This document shows, one piece after another, positions 40,917 through 52,041 of a DNA stretch of 62,000 nucleotides. Where the stretch lies: positions 1,165,844 through 1,227,843 of the forward strand of contig CM055101.1 in the NCBI GenBank assembly GCA_029204225.1, in the 5' to 3' direction. Every line of letters starts with the position of its first letter. Positions within the stretch are counted from its first letter, which is position 1. The notes beneath the pieces are model-generated. The model ran no database searches. It saw only the letters and a program-made list of their open reading frames with translations, and was not told the origin of the DNA. A program made the translations under genes and the position numbers. Origin of the DNA: Diphasiastrum complanatum. Lineage: Eukaryota > Streptophyta > Lycopodiopsida > Lycopodiales > Lycopodiaceae.

Positions 40917-41678
40917 TCATAGCTCTCCCTGGTTAGATGATCCTGGAAAGTCATCTATGTCGCGGCTCTCCAACAATCTCTCAAACCACTTAGGGACCTT
41001 CCTGTCAGGTGATCGGCTTCCTGGTGAAAATGTATCCCACAGTACATCCTTCTCTTTGCGTTTGTCACCTGAAACTTCAATCCTTCTTGCACCAAAAGGT
41101 TTGTCCCTTCCTCTCCAACCTGTCTCTTGAGGTTGAGTAGTAGTATCTTGAGATGTATCCTCGTGTTCATCACTCGGAAGGTCAATAAATGGATCATCAT
41201 CAGGTGGTATCCTCACTATACCATCTTTCCCAGTGGATGTGTCTATCTTCTCAGCATCCTCATCTTCATACATCTTGGATTCATCAAAGATAACATCACA
41301 GCTTATATGGATTTTGTTTTCCACTGGATCAAAACATCTATAGCCCTTCACACCATCATCATATCCTAGGAATATGCACTTGATAGCTTTTACATCAAGT
41401 TTACATCTCTCTTCCTTAGGAATCTGTACAAAGGCCTTACATCCAAAGATTTGCAAGTGGTTCACCTTTGGCTTCTTCTTCATGAATGCTTCCTCAGGTG
41501 TTATCTTTGGTATGGCAATGGTTGGACTTCTATTTTGAAGATAGACTACCGTGCTACATGCTTCTGACCAAAAATCTTTTGGTAGTTTCATCTCAGCTAG
41601 CATAGATCTAGCACTTTCCACAATCGTACGATTCTTGCGCTCAGGTACACCATTGAGAGCAGGAGTATGAGCTTGCAT
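40917..41678 (-). CDS. E3 integrase C-terminal part and linker
   Basis: 253 residues from MQAHTPALNGVPERKNRTIVESARS through IFGCKAFVQIPKEERCKLD and CIFLGYDDGVKGYRCFD to an acidic linker. NGVPERKN has Pro for the usual Ala next to the catalytic Glu. The continuation to reverse transcriptase is in another frame from 40954. Confidence 0.82.
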   Translation of the reverse strand: MQAHTPALNGVPERKNRTIVESARSMLAEMKLPKDFWSEACSTVVYLQNRSPTIAIPKITPEEAFMKKKPKVNHLQIFGCKAFVQIPKEERCKLDVKAIKCIFLGYDDGVKGYRCFDPVENKIHISCDVIFDESKMYEDEDAEKIDTSTGKDGIVRIPPDDDPFIDLPSDEHEDTSQDTTTQPQETGWRGRDKPFGARRIEVSGDKRKEKDVLWDTFSPGSRSPDRKVPKWFERLLESRDIDDFPGSSNQGEL

Positions 41679-41699
41679 AAATTGTCTTTTAATCCCACA

Positions 41700-41924
41700 T
41701 TAATCACAAAGATCATTGAAGTCATTACACTTATACTCACCTCCACTATATGATCTTAGGACTTTGATCTTCCTACCTGTCTGATTTTTGACCAATGCTT
41801 TGAAGCTCTTGAAGTTATCAAATGCATCTGATTTCTTCTTCAAGAAGTAGATCCACATCTTACGTGACATATCATCAATAAAGGTCATGAAATATAAGGC
41901 TTTACCTAAGGACACGGTCCTCAT
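41700..41924 (-). pseudogene. E3 integrase core
   Basis: 74 residues: LYFMTFIDDMSRKMWIYFLKKKSDAFDNF and VLRSYSGGEYKCNDFNDLCD. It shares the RSYSGGEY change with the first E2 copy (14168-14494) but not the second. A TAA at about 41700 separates it from 40917-41678. Confidence 0.75.
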
Positions 41925-41999
41925 AGGCCCGCATAAATATGTGTGGATTAAATCCAGGATGTTCTTTGCTCTTGCAACACCCCCTTTATTGAACTTCTC

Positions 42000-42565
42000 T
42001 CAATGCTGCTTCCCATATACACAGGATGCGCACATCGATTTCAAGTGATCTCCAATGGTAGGCAGTCCTGTTACCATCTCCAATTTTCTCATTAAGCTAA
42101 GGCTTCCCAAGTTCAAGTGACCAAGCCTCTTATGCCACAACTTAGTTTGCGATGGAATGGAAGATACAAGTCCGTGTTGCCCCTTAATTGTAAATTGGGC
42201 TCTCTTACTCCATCCGCAATAACTTTGAACTTTTGGTTCACATCCTTCACAAAGCAACGATCATGGGCGAATTCTACTTTCAACTTTTGATGAGTAATGA
42301 CTCCAACAGAAAGTAGATTTTTCTTCAAACCTGGTACGTAAAGTACCTCCCTGATCATCTTGCTTTTGCCATAAATGGTGCCTATCCCCTAAATCTTGCA
42401 CACACCACCATTATCCAACACCTTCAAACTACTGAACCAATTCTCGTTACTTGTCATGTGTCTTGTGGCTCCCAAGTCAATATACCATGCTTGATCATCT
42501 TGATTAGATGACAATGCAAATATGAAGATGCTAGAGTCTTCAATCTCACCCTCATCGACAAGGTT
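42000..42565 (-). pseudogene. E3 protease and gag-pre-integrase
   Basis: Three frames: 42389-42565 (LVDEGEIEDSS, WYIDLGATRHMTSNE), 42113-42358 (EVLYVPGLKKNLLSVG), 42000-42257 (LWHKRLGHLNLGSLSLMRK, CASCVYGKQH). The protease site reads DLG as in E2's first copy. Short deletions near 42195 and 42375 compared with E2. Confidence 0.75.
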
Positions 42566-42943
42566 CATTAGAGGAGTTCTAAATCCCAAAAAGACCCTTT
42601 GTAAATATTATTTTTATATTTTTTCTCAAATTTTTCTTACACATGGACCAATCAAAACACTCAAATTTGAAATCCACGTAACGTAACTTTTTGAGTCCAC
42701 ATTTTGATTCCATACTAAAAATGTCATAGCTTTTTAGTGGTAAGTCCGAATTTAGCAGAGTTTGGTGGATTAGAAGGTGCTCAACAAGGGATTTCCAATA
42801 ATATGTTAGATTGCATACTTCTGAACTACGATTAAAAAGTTATGGCAAGTCAAAAGTATTAGTGTTATAATATTTTAATACTAAAAAAGGCATCTTGCAC
42901 GAATTCTTAAAGGGTCTTTTTGGAACTCAAAACTCCTCTAATG
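42566..42943. mobile_element. 378-base inverted-repeat insert in E3 (MITE-like)
   Basis: CATTAGAGGAGTT ... AACTCCTCTAATG, same length and site as 15177-15554. It cuts the gag-protease frame, so gag ends KPKQAGH before a stop. Shared insertion shows that E3 and part of E2 descend from one insert-bearing copy. Confidence 0.72.
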
Positions 42944-43318
42944 ACCTGCTTGTTTTGGTTTCCCCTTGACTTGTTCCGCCAGGAATTTGGGACATTCACT
43001 CTTCCAATGGCCCTTTTTACCACAATGGAAGCACTTGTCTTTCTTCTTAGTTTTACTGGAAGATCTCTCGTCCTCTTGAGACTTGGCAAATTGCTGCTTA
43101 GACTTCTTCTTGCCCTTGCCCTTGCCATGTTTTTGGCATGTCGCAAGTGCCTGATCATCAGTATTTTGATGTCTAGCTTTCACCATTTCTCGCCGTTGCT
43201 CTTCCTGCATCAAGATTTCTGTGAGCTCGTCAAAGGTTGGCAATCTTTCTCTTGATGCTATTCCGCTCACAAACATCTGATAGGGTTCTGCAATGCCGCA
43301 CAATGCATTGTGCTGCAA
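42938..43318 (-). CDS. E3 gag fragment with zinc knuckle
   Basis: 126 residues: gag core end (ALCGIAEPYQMFVSGIASRERLPTFDEL), a Lys-rich basic stretch and an intact CCHC knuckle (CFHCGKKGHWKSEC). Truncated on the right by loss of the element at 43313 and terminated on the left by the inverted-repeat insert. Confidence 0.8.
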   Translation of the reverse strand: MQHNALCGIAEPYQMFVSGIASRERLPTFDELTEILMQEEQRREMVKARHQNTDDQALATCQKHGKGKGKKKSKQQFAKSQEDERSSSKTKKKDKCFHCGKKGHWKSECPKFLAEQVKGKPKQAGH

Positions 43319-45895
43319 AACAATAAAATCTTTTGGAGTTCACAAATACGCCGACTATCCAATGTTTAATACTTGAGGAGTTTGTATCAAGTTAGCATAA
43401 TGTTTGGCCTATTTATGAGCACTCAAAACATTCTTACATATCACACAAAAAATTAGCTGTTCTTTGAACATGAACAGACTCTAATTCAACATCAACAAGA
43501 AGACACGGTTGAATTCCAAACATAAACATGACAATGTTCTTGATTCTTGCTCAATATCTAACTCATAAAAGAATGCTCCTGAATATAGTGTAAACACATT
43601 TCCCAACAGGGAAAAGATCAAGGAAAACATATGATATAGGAAAACAGACAACAAAATCTTGTGATCAAACAAGCATCCGAGTAAATAACAAGTTCACTAC
43701 AAATTTTGTCCATATCTCATACACACTAGACCCACGATGAATAATACCCATCCACTGTGTTTGTGTACATCCAAAGATAGTCTAATAAACTAATAGTATT
43801 GATGAATAACCTTCACATTGTAAGTTTACAAAGTTTACACTTAAAAACATAAGATTCCACAAAAGGTTCCATCTTTGGTCAAAAAAGTTTCTTTGGACTA
43901 AATCGAGCGGTATGTGAATACCAAAGTAACCAACACTTCATGATATTAAAATGTAATTTTTCTTGTAATACAATCGTCACTAGATATACAAACTTTTCTA
44001 ATCACAAAATAACAATTCGTTATGGATGGAATAATGATTTTCTACCTTCATATCTTTCCATTTTGATCTGAGCACCTTGTAAGACAAATCCATCAATAGT
44101 ATGTACCCCATAAAAATCCATATTCTAAACATCCACATAGATGATTACATGTCAATTAATTGTCACAAGACAATTTCTCACAATATGCCTATGTTACATC
44201 TACTGGCTTAAGTGTGGTAGATAAACCTCAGTACACAAAAGTAGATAGTAGACCAATCAAGATTTTGCATGCTTTCCAAAGAATTTCACTACATATCTTG
44301 ACATAGCATTTGCTAAAGATTCATTCAAACGTGTAATCATTATCTTTACAAAATTGAGATTCTTGTAACTCATTTGTAAGATAATACACCTTTTAACTAG
44401 ATTCATTTCTCCACAACCAATCCTTATGAATCATAGTACACTACTAAGATCAGGTTGATCAACCCATTGGAGATACAATAATGATCAACAGATTTACTCA
44501 AGGTAATTAAGTCCTCTAAAATCACATGCAACACAATATGAATTTACAAGTTTTGACTCAGACTATTGTAAATCGGGTTTCAATGCTTTTTAAGGAGTAT
44601 ACTCTTGTGAACTAACAATGATACACTATAATAATATATCTTATCATTAACAAACATCCTATCCTTAAGAAAGTTCAAGCATGAAGTTGTCTTCTCCCAA
44701 AACTACTGATTTTGGGAAGAAATCTCTCATTGATATCTGATTATATAACTTGGGTGTAGAATTGCAGCACTTCCCAAACAAAAATAGATGTAATCAAGAT
44801 ATCCAATAATCAATCTACAATCAATGTTTGTCGTTTAAGTTGACACTTATAGTTGTCCCAATTTCACAATATAGAAATGCAATTCAAGAAGATATATTGC
44901 CCATATAGTTTACACAAGGGCCTCAACTCTAACACGATTTATCCAATCATAGGGTCACCACATTTCCAACTATGTGCTTTGTAATAAACTCCAAAAGTGA
45001 ATGCTAAAATAAAGTGAGAAATAGATAATTAAAAAGGTCTTCAGTTTTGCGATTTTGAGACACCACTAAGGACCCAGACTATATCTCAAAATTTCACACA
45101 AAGTATCCCATCAACATGACCATTGGTTACCAAGTATATCTTGAGATATCTGATCTACCATGTCATAATTGGTTTATTCCATAAATACTTCTTGTTAGGA
45201 TTATTTGTCTCCCATACCACAAACTCTAAGTACCTTATTAATGATTTGGAAAAACTCATCATAAAACAACTTCAAATTAGGTATATATCCAAGTTGAATA
45301 GCTTCCTTTTCATTAGTTTTTAAAAAATTCCACAATGCTTGCTAAATAAAAACCAGGTTGCTTACCCAGGGATTCACTAATTCCATTGCAAACTCCACTA
45401 TTGAATATGTTATCCATTATCCAATGTTTTCTATTTTTTTGTCATTTGTTGCTCAATTTGCTCGTCCTTAGCATTGTTACCATCACTCATTGACTTTGTC
45501 GCATTCATAAGGGTAAAACTTATTGTTAGTGCACTCAATAGTTTTCCAACATAAACGACTTATGGTGCATCATTCAAAACTGTCGTAAAGTTTGATTGCC
45601 CACAAAAAAAAAGCCAAAAGATTCACATGCATCACTTTTTGCCATTTACTTAAGTTTAAATTATTAGATTCTCATGACACCAATTTGTACCATAAACGAA
45701 ATCAATACAAACAAAAAAAACCGCAAAATTCCACTTTGAAGGATTTAAAAAAATCATATGACCAAAACTAGGCACAACTCACAAAATTATTAGTCATGTT
45801 TACATTTAATTATGCTATAAAAAATAGAAATGAAACTGAACAATCGTGAACTAAAGTGAAGCTTAGGATATGCCTAAAACATTTCTTTAGATAAC
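43314..45895. other. Unassigned 2.6-kb AT-rich region
   Basis: No frame longer than about 65 codons, none with recognisable content. No LTR-like ends or tandem repeats seen. It contains many short poly-A/T words only. It may be old host intergenic DNA or an element too decayed to identify. Confidence 0.45.
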
Positions 45896-45898
45896 CCA

Positions 45899-46261
45899 TT
45901 ATTGGGAAACATTTTCCATAAATTTATGCATTTGACATACGATCAAATTAATTTTACAATATTCATAAATTTGAATTCTTTTATAAGAAATTGTGTGCAC
46001 CCTCCCCAAATAACATTTAAGCTTTCTTCTTTGTTTCTTCTTGTTGATTATGATTCTTATTGTCACCATCTTTTCTACAGGAGCAAAGGTTTCTTCATAG
46101 TCAAGGCCATATATCTGTGCAACGCCTTTAGCACATAATCTTGCCTTGTACTTGTTGATGGAGCCATCATGATTGTACTTGATCTTGAACACCCACTTGC
46201 ATCCAATGATGTGCATGTTAGGTGGTGGATCCACTAGCTCCCATGTAGGGTTGGTGATCAA
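45899..46261 (-). pseudogene. E5 reverse transcriptase N-terminal fragment
   Basis: The first 80 residues are the copia fingers ([44 protein letters not shown]). After that the sequence no longer matches, so the element is truncated near 46030. Confidence 0.75.
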
Positions 46262-46485
46262 GGCATCATAGTCAATCTTATGGCCTCATACCACTCCTTG
46301 GTATTGAGGGCTTTTTGGACATCTTTGGGCTCCTCATGAGAAACAAAATAAGCATAAGTGGAATCAAGATCCACTTGTTTTCCTTTGTCATCATAAGTGA
46401 GCCTCTTAGGCTTGGATCTCTCCCTCATGGATCTTCTAGGAGTGAAAATTCGAGGACTTCCATCTTCAAATCTCAACTCCTCCAT
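46258..46485 (-). pseudogene. E5 integrase-RT linker
   Basis: 75 residues: RFEDGSPRIFTPRRSMRERSKPKRLTYDDKGKQV. The same words occur in E6 (49880-49990). Confidence 0.7.
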
Positions 46486-47360
46486 ATGTTCATTGTCTTC
46501 AATAACAAAAGATGATAGATTTTGAGGTTGCTTGATTCGTCCCCTCCAAGATTGTACTTTTCTTCTTCATGAAAAACTACATCTCTACTTTCAATTACTT
46601 TAGAAGTAGAGAGCATGTAGATTCGATAGGCTTTCTTGTTGGATGAATATCCAACCATTACTCCTTTGCTTGCACAATGATGATCCTTCTTTCTCGTTTC
46701 CAAGGGAATATGGACAAAGCAAATGCATCTAAATACTCTAAGGTGGTCACCCTTAGGTTTCTTCAAATAAAGTGCTTCATATGGTGACTTTCCTTCAAGT
46801 GCAACATGAGGGAGTCGATTGCACAGATAGTTTGAACAATTGATGGCCTCACCCCAAAAGTCTTTTGGCAAGGATGTCTCAATTATAATGGTTTTGGCAC
46901 ATTCACACAAGGTTCTATTCTTTCTTTCAACCACCCCATTTTGAGATGGTGTATATGCACAAGAAAACTCTCTTTTAATGCCTTCAAGCTCACAATAATC
47001 ATGAAATTTATTGGAAGTGTACTCACCACCTCCATCACTTCTAATAATCTTGATTTTGTATGAAAATTGCTTTTCAACTAGAGCTTTGAACTTTAGGAAA
47101 TAGTCAAACACCATAGACTTTGAAGCTAGAAGATATAACCAAGTAAATCTAGTGAAATCATCAATGAAAGCTACAAAGCAAGTAGCACCGCCCTTGCTCT
47201 TTGAAGATGAGAAGTGCACATCCGAGTGTATGAGCTCCAATGGATGTGTGGTTTTGATAGATGACTTTGAAAAAGGCTTCTTATGAGACTTAGATATGGC
47301 ACAAGCCTTCCAAACTTGGTAGCTCCTCCTTAATGGCATAACTCTGAACAAGGTTGTCAT
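46473..47360 (-). CDS. E5 integrase
   Basis: 295-residue frame. The first 17 residues are gag read out of frame; from CAISKSHKKPFSKSS it is the end of the zinc segment, then the core (LELIHSDVHF, FIDDFTRFTWLYLLASK, RSDGGGEYTSNKFHDYC, SQNGVVERKNRTLCE) with all three acidic positions present. The C-terminal region follows (HLRVFRCICFVHIPLETRKK, GVMVGYSSNKKAYRIY). Only one of the paired zinc-segment cysteines remains because of the gag-integrase deletion. The last 20 residues are out of frame. Confidence 0.85.
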   Translation of the reverse strand: MTTLFRVMPLRRSYQVWKACAISKSHKKPFSKSSIKTTHPLELIHSDVHFSSSKSKGGATCFVAFIDDFTRFTWLYLLASKSMVFDYFLKFKALVEKQFSYKIKIIRSDGGGEYTSNKFHDYCELEGIKREFSCAYTPSQNGVVERKNRTLCECAKTIIIETSLPKDFWGEAINCSNYLCNRLPHVALEGKSPYEALYLKKPKGDHLRVFRCICFVHIPLETRKKDHHCASKGVMVGYSSNKKAYRIYMLSTSKVIESRDVVFHEEEKYNLGGDESSNLKIYHLLLLKTMNIWRS

Positions 47361-47835
47361 ATTCCTCCTTTTAACCCATTAAGTATGACTTGAACAAGTT
47401 CATTTTGGTTGATGGAGTCTCTCGTGCATGACAATTCTCTATGGAGGTCTTTAACTCTCATTACATAAGCTGAAGCACATTCATCATTTCTCTATACACT
47501 TTGAAAAATTTGGTTTCTTAGTGTTAGATGTCTAGAAGTATTCTTTGCCTCATGGATGGACTTGAGAGTATCCCAAGCATCTTTGGCATTAGTACAAGCA
47601 CCAATTTCTCTTAAAATGTCATTTGAGACATTCATTTTAATCTAATGCAGAGCCATCCTAGCTCTCTTTTTCTACTTTGGAATTTCTTGACGAATTTGTG
47701 GTTCTTCTTCAATACCAAGTACAATATCCATCACATCTTGTAGTATTAAGACAGATTCTATCCTAACCTTCCAAATTGAGTAATTGGAGGTTGACAATCT
47801 TTCACTTCTAATAGGAAGACACCCATTGAAGTCAT
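47340..47835 (-). pseudogene. E5 gag
   Basis: The ATG at 47833-47835 opens MTSMGVFLLEV, then a one-base loss shifts to SERLSTSNYSIWKVRIESVLILQDVMDIVLGIEEEP. The remainder (47395-47660) reads as gag core with stops. It is a copia gag close to that of E7 (58578-58780). Confidence 0.7.
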
Positions 47836-48580
47836 AAAGAATGATGGAAATCAAAAAAGATGGATGAAAAAAATTGCTTATCTTCTCACTATAGGAACCA
47901 ATCAAGGGCAAAAAGCCAAATCCTATGTAAGACAAAGCAAAAAATTGTGAGATAGGTCTCACTAGCTTGACAATCTCTCTAAAACAAGATTCGAATCATC
48001 AAAAAAGATGAATTATGGCAAAAGTTATGGTTCTCTGAATTTCACACGTGTGAAATACTCCAACAATGTCAAATTGACTCAAATACAATCAATTTGTATG
48101 AAACAATTTGCCTAGAACCTATAAATTTTGTCTAAATCACATATAGATGAGATTGGTCAACTTCTAGATGATTTATGTGATCATTCAGGCAATAAATGTC
48201 ATGTACTCACGATTTGCCACAGGTCTAGGCGCCCTACCTACGACTATTCAAAAGCTTATAACTTTTGATTGGCTTATCCAACTGTCATGATTCAAATTGC
48301 ATCAGACTACAATTTCTAGCTTTCTAGTGGGCCAATTTGCATGAAATTTGGATCTGAGGTGAGAGAGAACCACCAAACTGAAAATGGGCGGTTTTCACAC
48401 GTGCCTGCACCTGAAATTCCGTACAGTACCTGATCTGGACCATTCAAAATGGTTTGAAGCTCTAAATCACCAGAAAACTGCAAATTACCTAGAAAGTAGA
48501 ATCTAGACAATTCCTAGCTTGAAATCTGATCAAATTTGCAAACTTTTTGATTAGATTTGCTTGTAAATCTTAGGTAGGCT
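47836..48580 (-). other. E5 leader
   Basis: Non-coding. Matches 58781-59530 in words such as aggtctaggcgccctacctac and ttcaaaagcttataacttttgattggct. Contains the palindrome TTCACACGTGTGAA at 48041-48054. It stops at ggtaggctcc, where E7 continues into a PBS; the PBS and LTR are lost. Confidence 0.65.
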
Positions 48581-48600
48581 CCAAGCATTCTTTTTCATCC

Positions 48601-49479
48601 ATGTCACCTTATGAAGGAGCCAAGAAGTCCATCTACACAGCAAATGATCATGAGTGTGCTATTGAAGGCATAGGGACCATTCCCTTAAAGCTTTTTTCAT
48701 CAAAAGTTCTTTCTCTGTCTAAAGTACTTTTTGTTCCTAAGTTAACAAAAAATCTTATTAGTGCTGGGCAATTGTTTGATAGTGGACTAGATGTGAATTT
48801 CAATGTTGATACATGTACAATCAAGAAGCATGATGAGATCCTTGCATTTGGGTCTAGATTTGGTGGAATCTACAAGCTTGATCCCAAAGAGTATGCTAAC
48901 TCTTGTGATGGTGCTTTTGCTTCTCATATGTCTTTGGAGGAACTATGGCATAGAAGGTTGGGACATCCTAACTATAGTTCTATGGTGTCCATGGTCAAGA
49001 AAACCAAAGCTATTGGCTTGCCTAATCTTATCTCCAAGAATTTCAAACCATGTGAGGCTTGTGCCATATCTAAGTCTCACAAGAAGCCTTTTTCAAAGTC
49101 ATCTATGAAGAATACACATCCATTCGAGCTCATACACTCAGATGTGCACTTCTCATCTTCAAAGAGCAAGGGCGGTGCTACTTGCTTTGTAGCTTTCATT
49201 GATGATTTCACTAGATTTACTTGGTTATATGTTCTAGCTTCAAAGTCTATGGTGTTTGACTATTTCCTAAAGTTCAAAGCTCTAGCTGAAAAGCCATTTT
49301 CATACAAAATCAATATTCTTAGAAGTGATGGAGGTGGTGAGTACACTTCCAATAAATTTCATGATTATTGTGAGCTTGAAGGCATTAAAAGAGAGTTTTC
49401 TTGTGCATATACACCATCTCAAAATGGGGTGGCTGAAAGAAAGAATAGAACCTTGTGTGAATGTGCCAAAACCAATTGA
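48601..49479 (+). CDS. E6 protease end, zinc segment and integrase core
   Basis: 292 residues. Protease flap and end (IYTANDHECAIEGIGTIPL, VLFVPKLTKNLISAGQ), intact HHCC segment (LWHRRLGHPNYSSM ... CEACAISKSH), integrase core with IHSDVHF, LRSDGGGEYTSNKF and SQNGVAERKNRTLCE. It ends at a TGA after CAKTN where a deletion/frameshift occurs; E5 has the longer intact version of that spot. The first Met is within the protease. Confidence 0.87.
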   Translation: MSPYEGAKKSIYTANDHECAIEGIGTIPLKLFSSKVLSLSKVLFVPKLTKNLISAGQLFDSGLDVNFNVDTCTIKKHDEILAFGSRFGGIYKLDPKEYANSCDGAFASHMSLEELWHRRLGHPNYSSMVSMVKKTKAIGLPNLISKNFKPCEACAISKSHKKPFSKSSMKNTHPFELIHSDVHFSSSKSKGGATCFVAFIDDFTRFTWLYVLASKSMVFDYFLKFKALAEKPFSYKINILRSDGGGEYTSNKFHDYCELEGIKREFSCAYTPSQNGVAERKNRTLCECAKTN

Positions 49480-49518
49480 GGCATCCTTGCCAAAAGACTT
49501 TTGGGGTGAGGCCATCAA

Positions 49519-50340
49519 TTGTTCAAACTATTTGTGCATCGACTCCCTCATGTTGCACTTGAAGGAAAGTCACCATATGAAGCACTTTATTTGAAGAAAC
49601 CTAAGGGTGACCACCTTAGAGTATTTGGATGCATTTGCTTTGTCCATATTCCCTTGGAAACGAGAAAGAAGGATGATCCTTGTGCAAGCAAAGGAATAAT
49701 GGTTGGATATTCATCTAACAAGAAAGCCTATCGAATCTACATGCTCTCTACTTCTAAAGTAATTGAAAGTAGAGATGTAGTTTTTCATGAAGAAGAAAAG
49801 TACAATCTTGGAGGGGACGAGATCAAGCAACCTCAAAATCTATCACCTTTTGTTATTGAAGACAATGAACATATGCAGGAGTTGAGATTTGAAGATGGAA
49901 GTCCTCGAATTTTCACTCCTAGAAGATCCATGAGGGAGAGATCTGAGCCTAAGAGGCTCACTTATGATGACAAAGGAAAACAAGTGGAACAACCTCAAGG
50001 ATTCATCAAGGATGAATCTAAGGTGTGTTTGCTATTTAGAAGTCTTTATGGCTTGAAGCAAGCACCTAGATCATGGTATTCAAGACTCAACAACTTTCTA
50101 CTTTCATTAGGATTTGTGCTTAGTGACTATGATCCTTCTATGTACTTAAAGTTTGATGGTAGTAATATTGTCATTATTCTAATCTATGTAGATGACATTA
50201 TTCTTAGTGGAAGTTGTTTGATGCTAGTTCAAGAAACTAAGGATGCATTAGGAGGAGAATTTAAAATGCAAGATCTAGGAGAGATCCATTACATTTTAGA
50301 CCTTGAGATTGATTTTCATGAAGAGTATGCTTTTCTTTGA
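49519..50340 (+). CDS. E6 integrase C-terminal region and reverse transcriptase
   Basis: 273 residues. Integrase C-terminal part (RLPHVALEGKSPYEALYLKK, HLRVFGCICFVHIPLETRKK), linker with TPRRSMRER, then a jump from KGKQVEQPQGF directly into the palm region ([16 protein letters not shown], catalytic YVDDIILSG). The fingers present in E5 are deleted. It ends HYILDLEIDFHEEYAFL, before the RNase H. Confidence 0.82.
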   Translation: MFKLFVHRLPHVALEGKSPYEALYLKKPKGDHLRVFGCICFVHIPLETRKKDDPCASKGIMVGYSSNKKAYRIYMLSTSKVIESRDVVFHEEEKYNLGGDEIKQPQNLSPFVIEDNEHMQELRFEDGSPRIFTPRRSMRERSEPKRLTYDDKGKQVEQPQGFIKDESKVCLLFRSLYGLKQAPRSWYSRLNNFLLSLGFVLSDYDPSMYLKFDGSNIVIILIYVDDIILSGSCLMLVQETKDALGGEFKMQDLGEIHYILDLEIDFHEEYAFL

Positions 50341-50390
50341 CAATCTAGATATGTCTTTTATATGTTGAGAAAATTTTGTCAAAATATTGA

Positions 50391-50944
50391 AAAATCTATC
50401 TAATGTTGTGAGTAGGGGTCCTAAAAATGCCAAAGATGAGTTGAGCTCTTTTGGCTTAGTAAAGACCCATCTTAGAATAAAATATTCAAGGTAGGTAGAA
50501 GTAGAAACTCGAGCTACCATAGGAATTGCCATTTGTACTATACATCCCACATTTAATGCATGAAAAGTCTATGTGGCACAATCAGACATAGTGAGGTGGC
50601 TTGGATAAGTCTAGATAGCCTGAGAGGTGAATCCACAACTCCAATTCAACTCAAAGTAGGAGGAGAGTCCATGGATCTAGATATATGTGATGTACTCTCA
50701 TTGAGAAAATGATGAAATTTGTGTGTAATGCAAATTTGGAGACAAGTTCTTTGTGCCCTCTCTCTCTCCACGAGTTTTGTACTTGCTATTTTCTCTCTCT
50801 AGCTGAGTAGAGACATTAATGATGCTTAGTCTTATGTTTTGTTCATAGATCTTGCTTATAACACAATAATATTGCTTGTTGTAATCTGGTTGTAACCACT
50901 AAATCCATCCAAGAAACTATAAGCTAGATGAATTACACATACCA
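50391..50944. other. Unassigned region after E6
   Basis: No coding frame. CT-rich stretches at 50758-50770 and 50794-50806 are reminiscent of LTR R/U5 regions, but ends could not be set. Confidence 0.35.
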
Positions 50945-51275
50945 TTCTAACCTAGTATACCATTCGAGTCTCTACCGAAATGGGTGATCTAGGTTCAAAC
51001 CCATACATAAACATAAATAGGCTATAACCGGTAGTCGAATGCTTACTACTACTATATAAAAACTTGATCAAGGACAGATACTTCTCCCATTCAGATTGTC
51101 ATCATGAAACATATGCTCATAGCGTTTGTTCCATCGTCTGATTTGTTTTTTCTGTCTGACCATCCATCTCGGCATGATCCGAAGAACTCAAACTCAATGT
51201 CATATTTATTTTAGCAAACACGGTCGACCATAAGTGACTGGTGAACTTTGGATCATGCTATTTCATAACCAAAAT
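50945..51275 (-). pseudogene. Decayed gypsy integrase fragment
   Basis: The minus strand translates, through several stops, to words HDPKFTSHLWSTVFA, then DHAEMDGQTEKTNQTMEQTL, then SEWEKYLSLIKFLYSSSKHSTTGYSLFMFMYGFEPRSP. This is the gypsy integrase stretch from the second acidic residue past the glutamate. It is the same region as 29090-29400 of the plus-strand element but more decayed. No longer frame is open here. Confidence 0.72.
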
Positions 51276-52041
51276 CTCAACCAGAGATCTAATCAAAAGA
51301 ATATACTGCAAGAGTGAATTTCATTCCTTGTATCAACTCCCAGTCCACACTAACATCAAGCTGATTACACCTAGCAAGGAACAAGTTTCAACAAACCTTT
51401 TCTTGTAATAGACCTCTCTAGTTTTGATAAAAATTGGTCGGACTTGCGATCAACAATTTTTCTATTACAATAATATTTTATAATTTCCTTCTCTTACATC
51501 TTCTAACTATATATCGGTATAATTCTTAGAGGATTTATGTAATATCAAAATATCCTATCGTTCTTGATTTCGGAAACAGATCCATCATCTATTCATATTA
51601 TGGATTCCCCTTGGAATCTATGATATATGCTTTTCCTTGGTAATTATCTATTCTTCCTATTTCTCCCTCTTTTAACAGGAAACCACATGAGTTTTTAAGG
51701 GGTGCATATCAATCTAGATATGCCCTAGGAGAAGTTTCAAAGAACAAGTTCAAAAAAAAAAATAGAAAGTAAAGAAAAGTGTTGCATCATCGCAACCAAA
51801 TACAGATGATGTCTCACCATATTTTTGTGAATGACTTATTTAAAAAATTTCTTTGCTACCAACATAGAGAAATGACCCATATAATATTGAAGATTCATAT
51901 AAGAGATACAATATTCAGAAAATGATTTCATTAACCATTCATGTGACATTGTCCAAGGTCAATATGTAATAAAAATTACCTTAATGTTGATCTATCAATA
52001 GAATTGGAGATTTGTTTCTAAAATGTGTGGACTTATGCTAA
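51276..52041. other. Unassigned region
   Basis: AT-rich, no frame. Nothing identified beyond a poly-A run near 51752. Confidence 0.4.

Larger units (their letters stand above)
38983..43313 (-). mobile_element. E3: truncated sister of E2
   Basis: 3' LTR at 38983-39256 with flank CAAAG at 38978-38982, PPT, then RNase H, reverse transcriptase, integrase, protease and part of gag. It carries the same 378-base insert as E2. Similarity ends at about 43313 inside gag, after cattgtgc. The 5' LTR and leader are missing. Confidence 0.85.
45899..48580 (-). mobile_element. Copia fragment E5
   Basis: Minus strand: leader (47836-48580), gag start and part of gag (47340-47835), then a direct jump into integrase (46473-47330) and the first part of reverse transcriptase (45899-46485). 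About 1 kb, from within gag to the HHCC segment, is deleted. The leader is homologous to 58781-59530 of E7. It ends at about 48580, where plus-strand E6 begins. Confidence 0.78.
48590..50390 (+). mobile_element. Copia fragment E6
   Basis: Plus-strand sister of E5: protease remainder, gag-pre-integrase, integrase and part of reverse transcriptase. It starts abruptly after the protease active site and ends inside reverse transcriptase. E5 and E6 are 5' to 5', separated by less than 20 bases. Confidence 0.8.

Noticed and set aside
43314-45895. Several frames of 60-70 codons
   Set aside because: Short, AT-biased composition and no family words; expected by chance.
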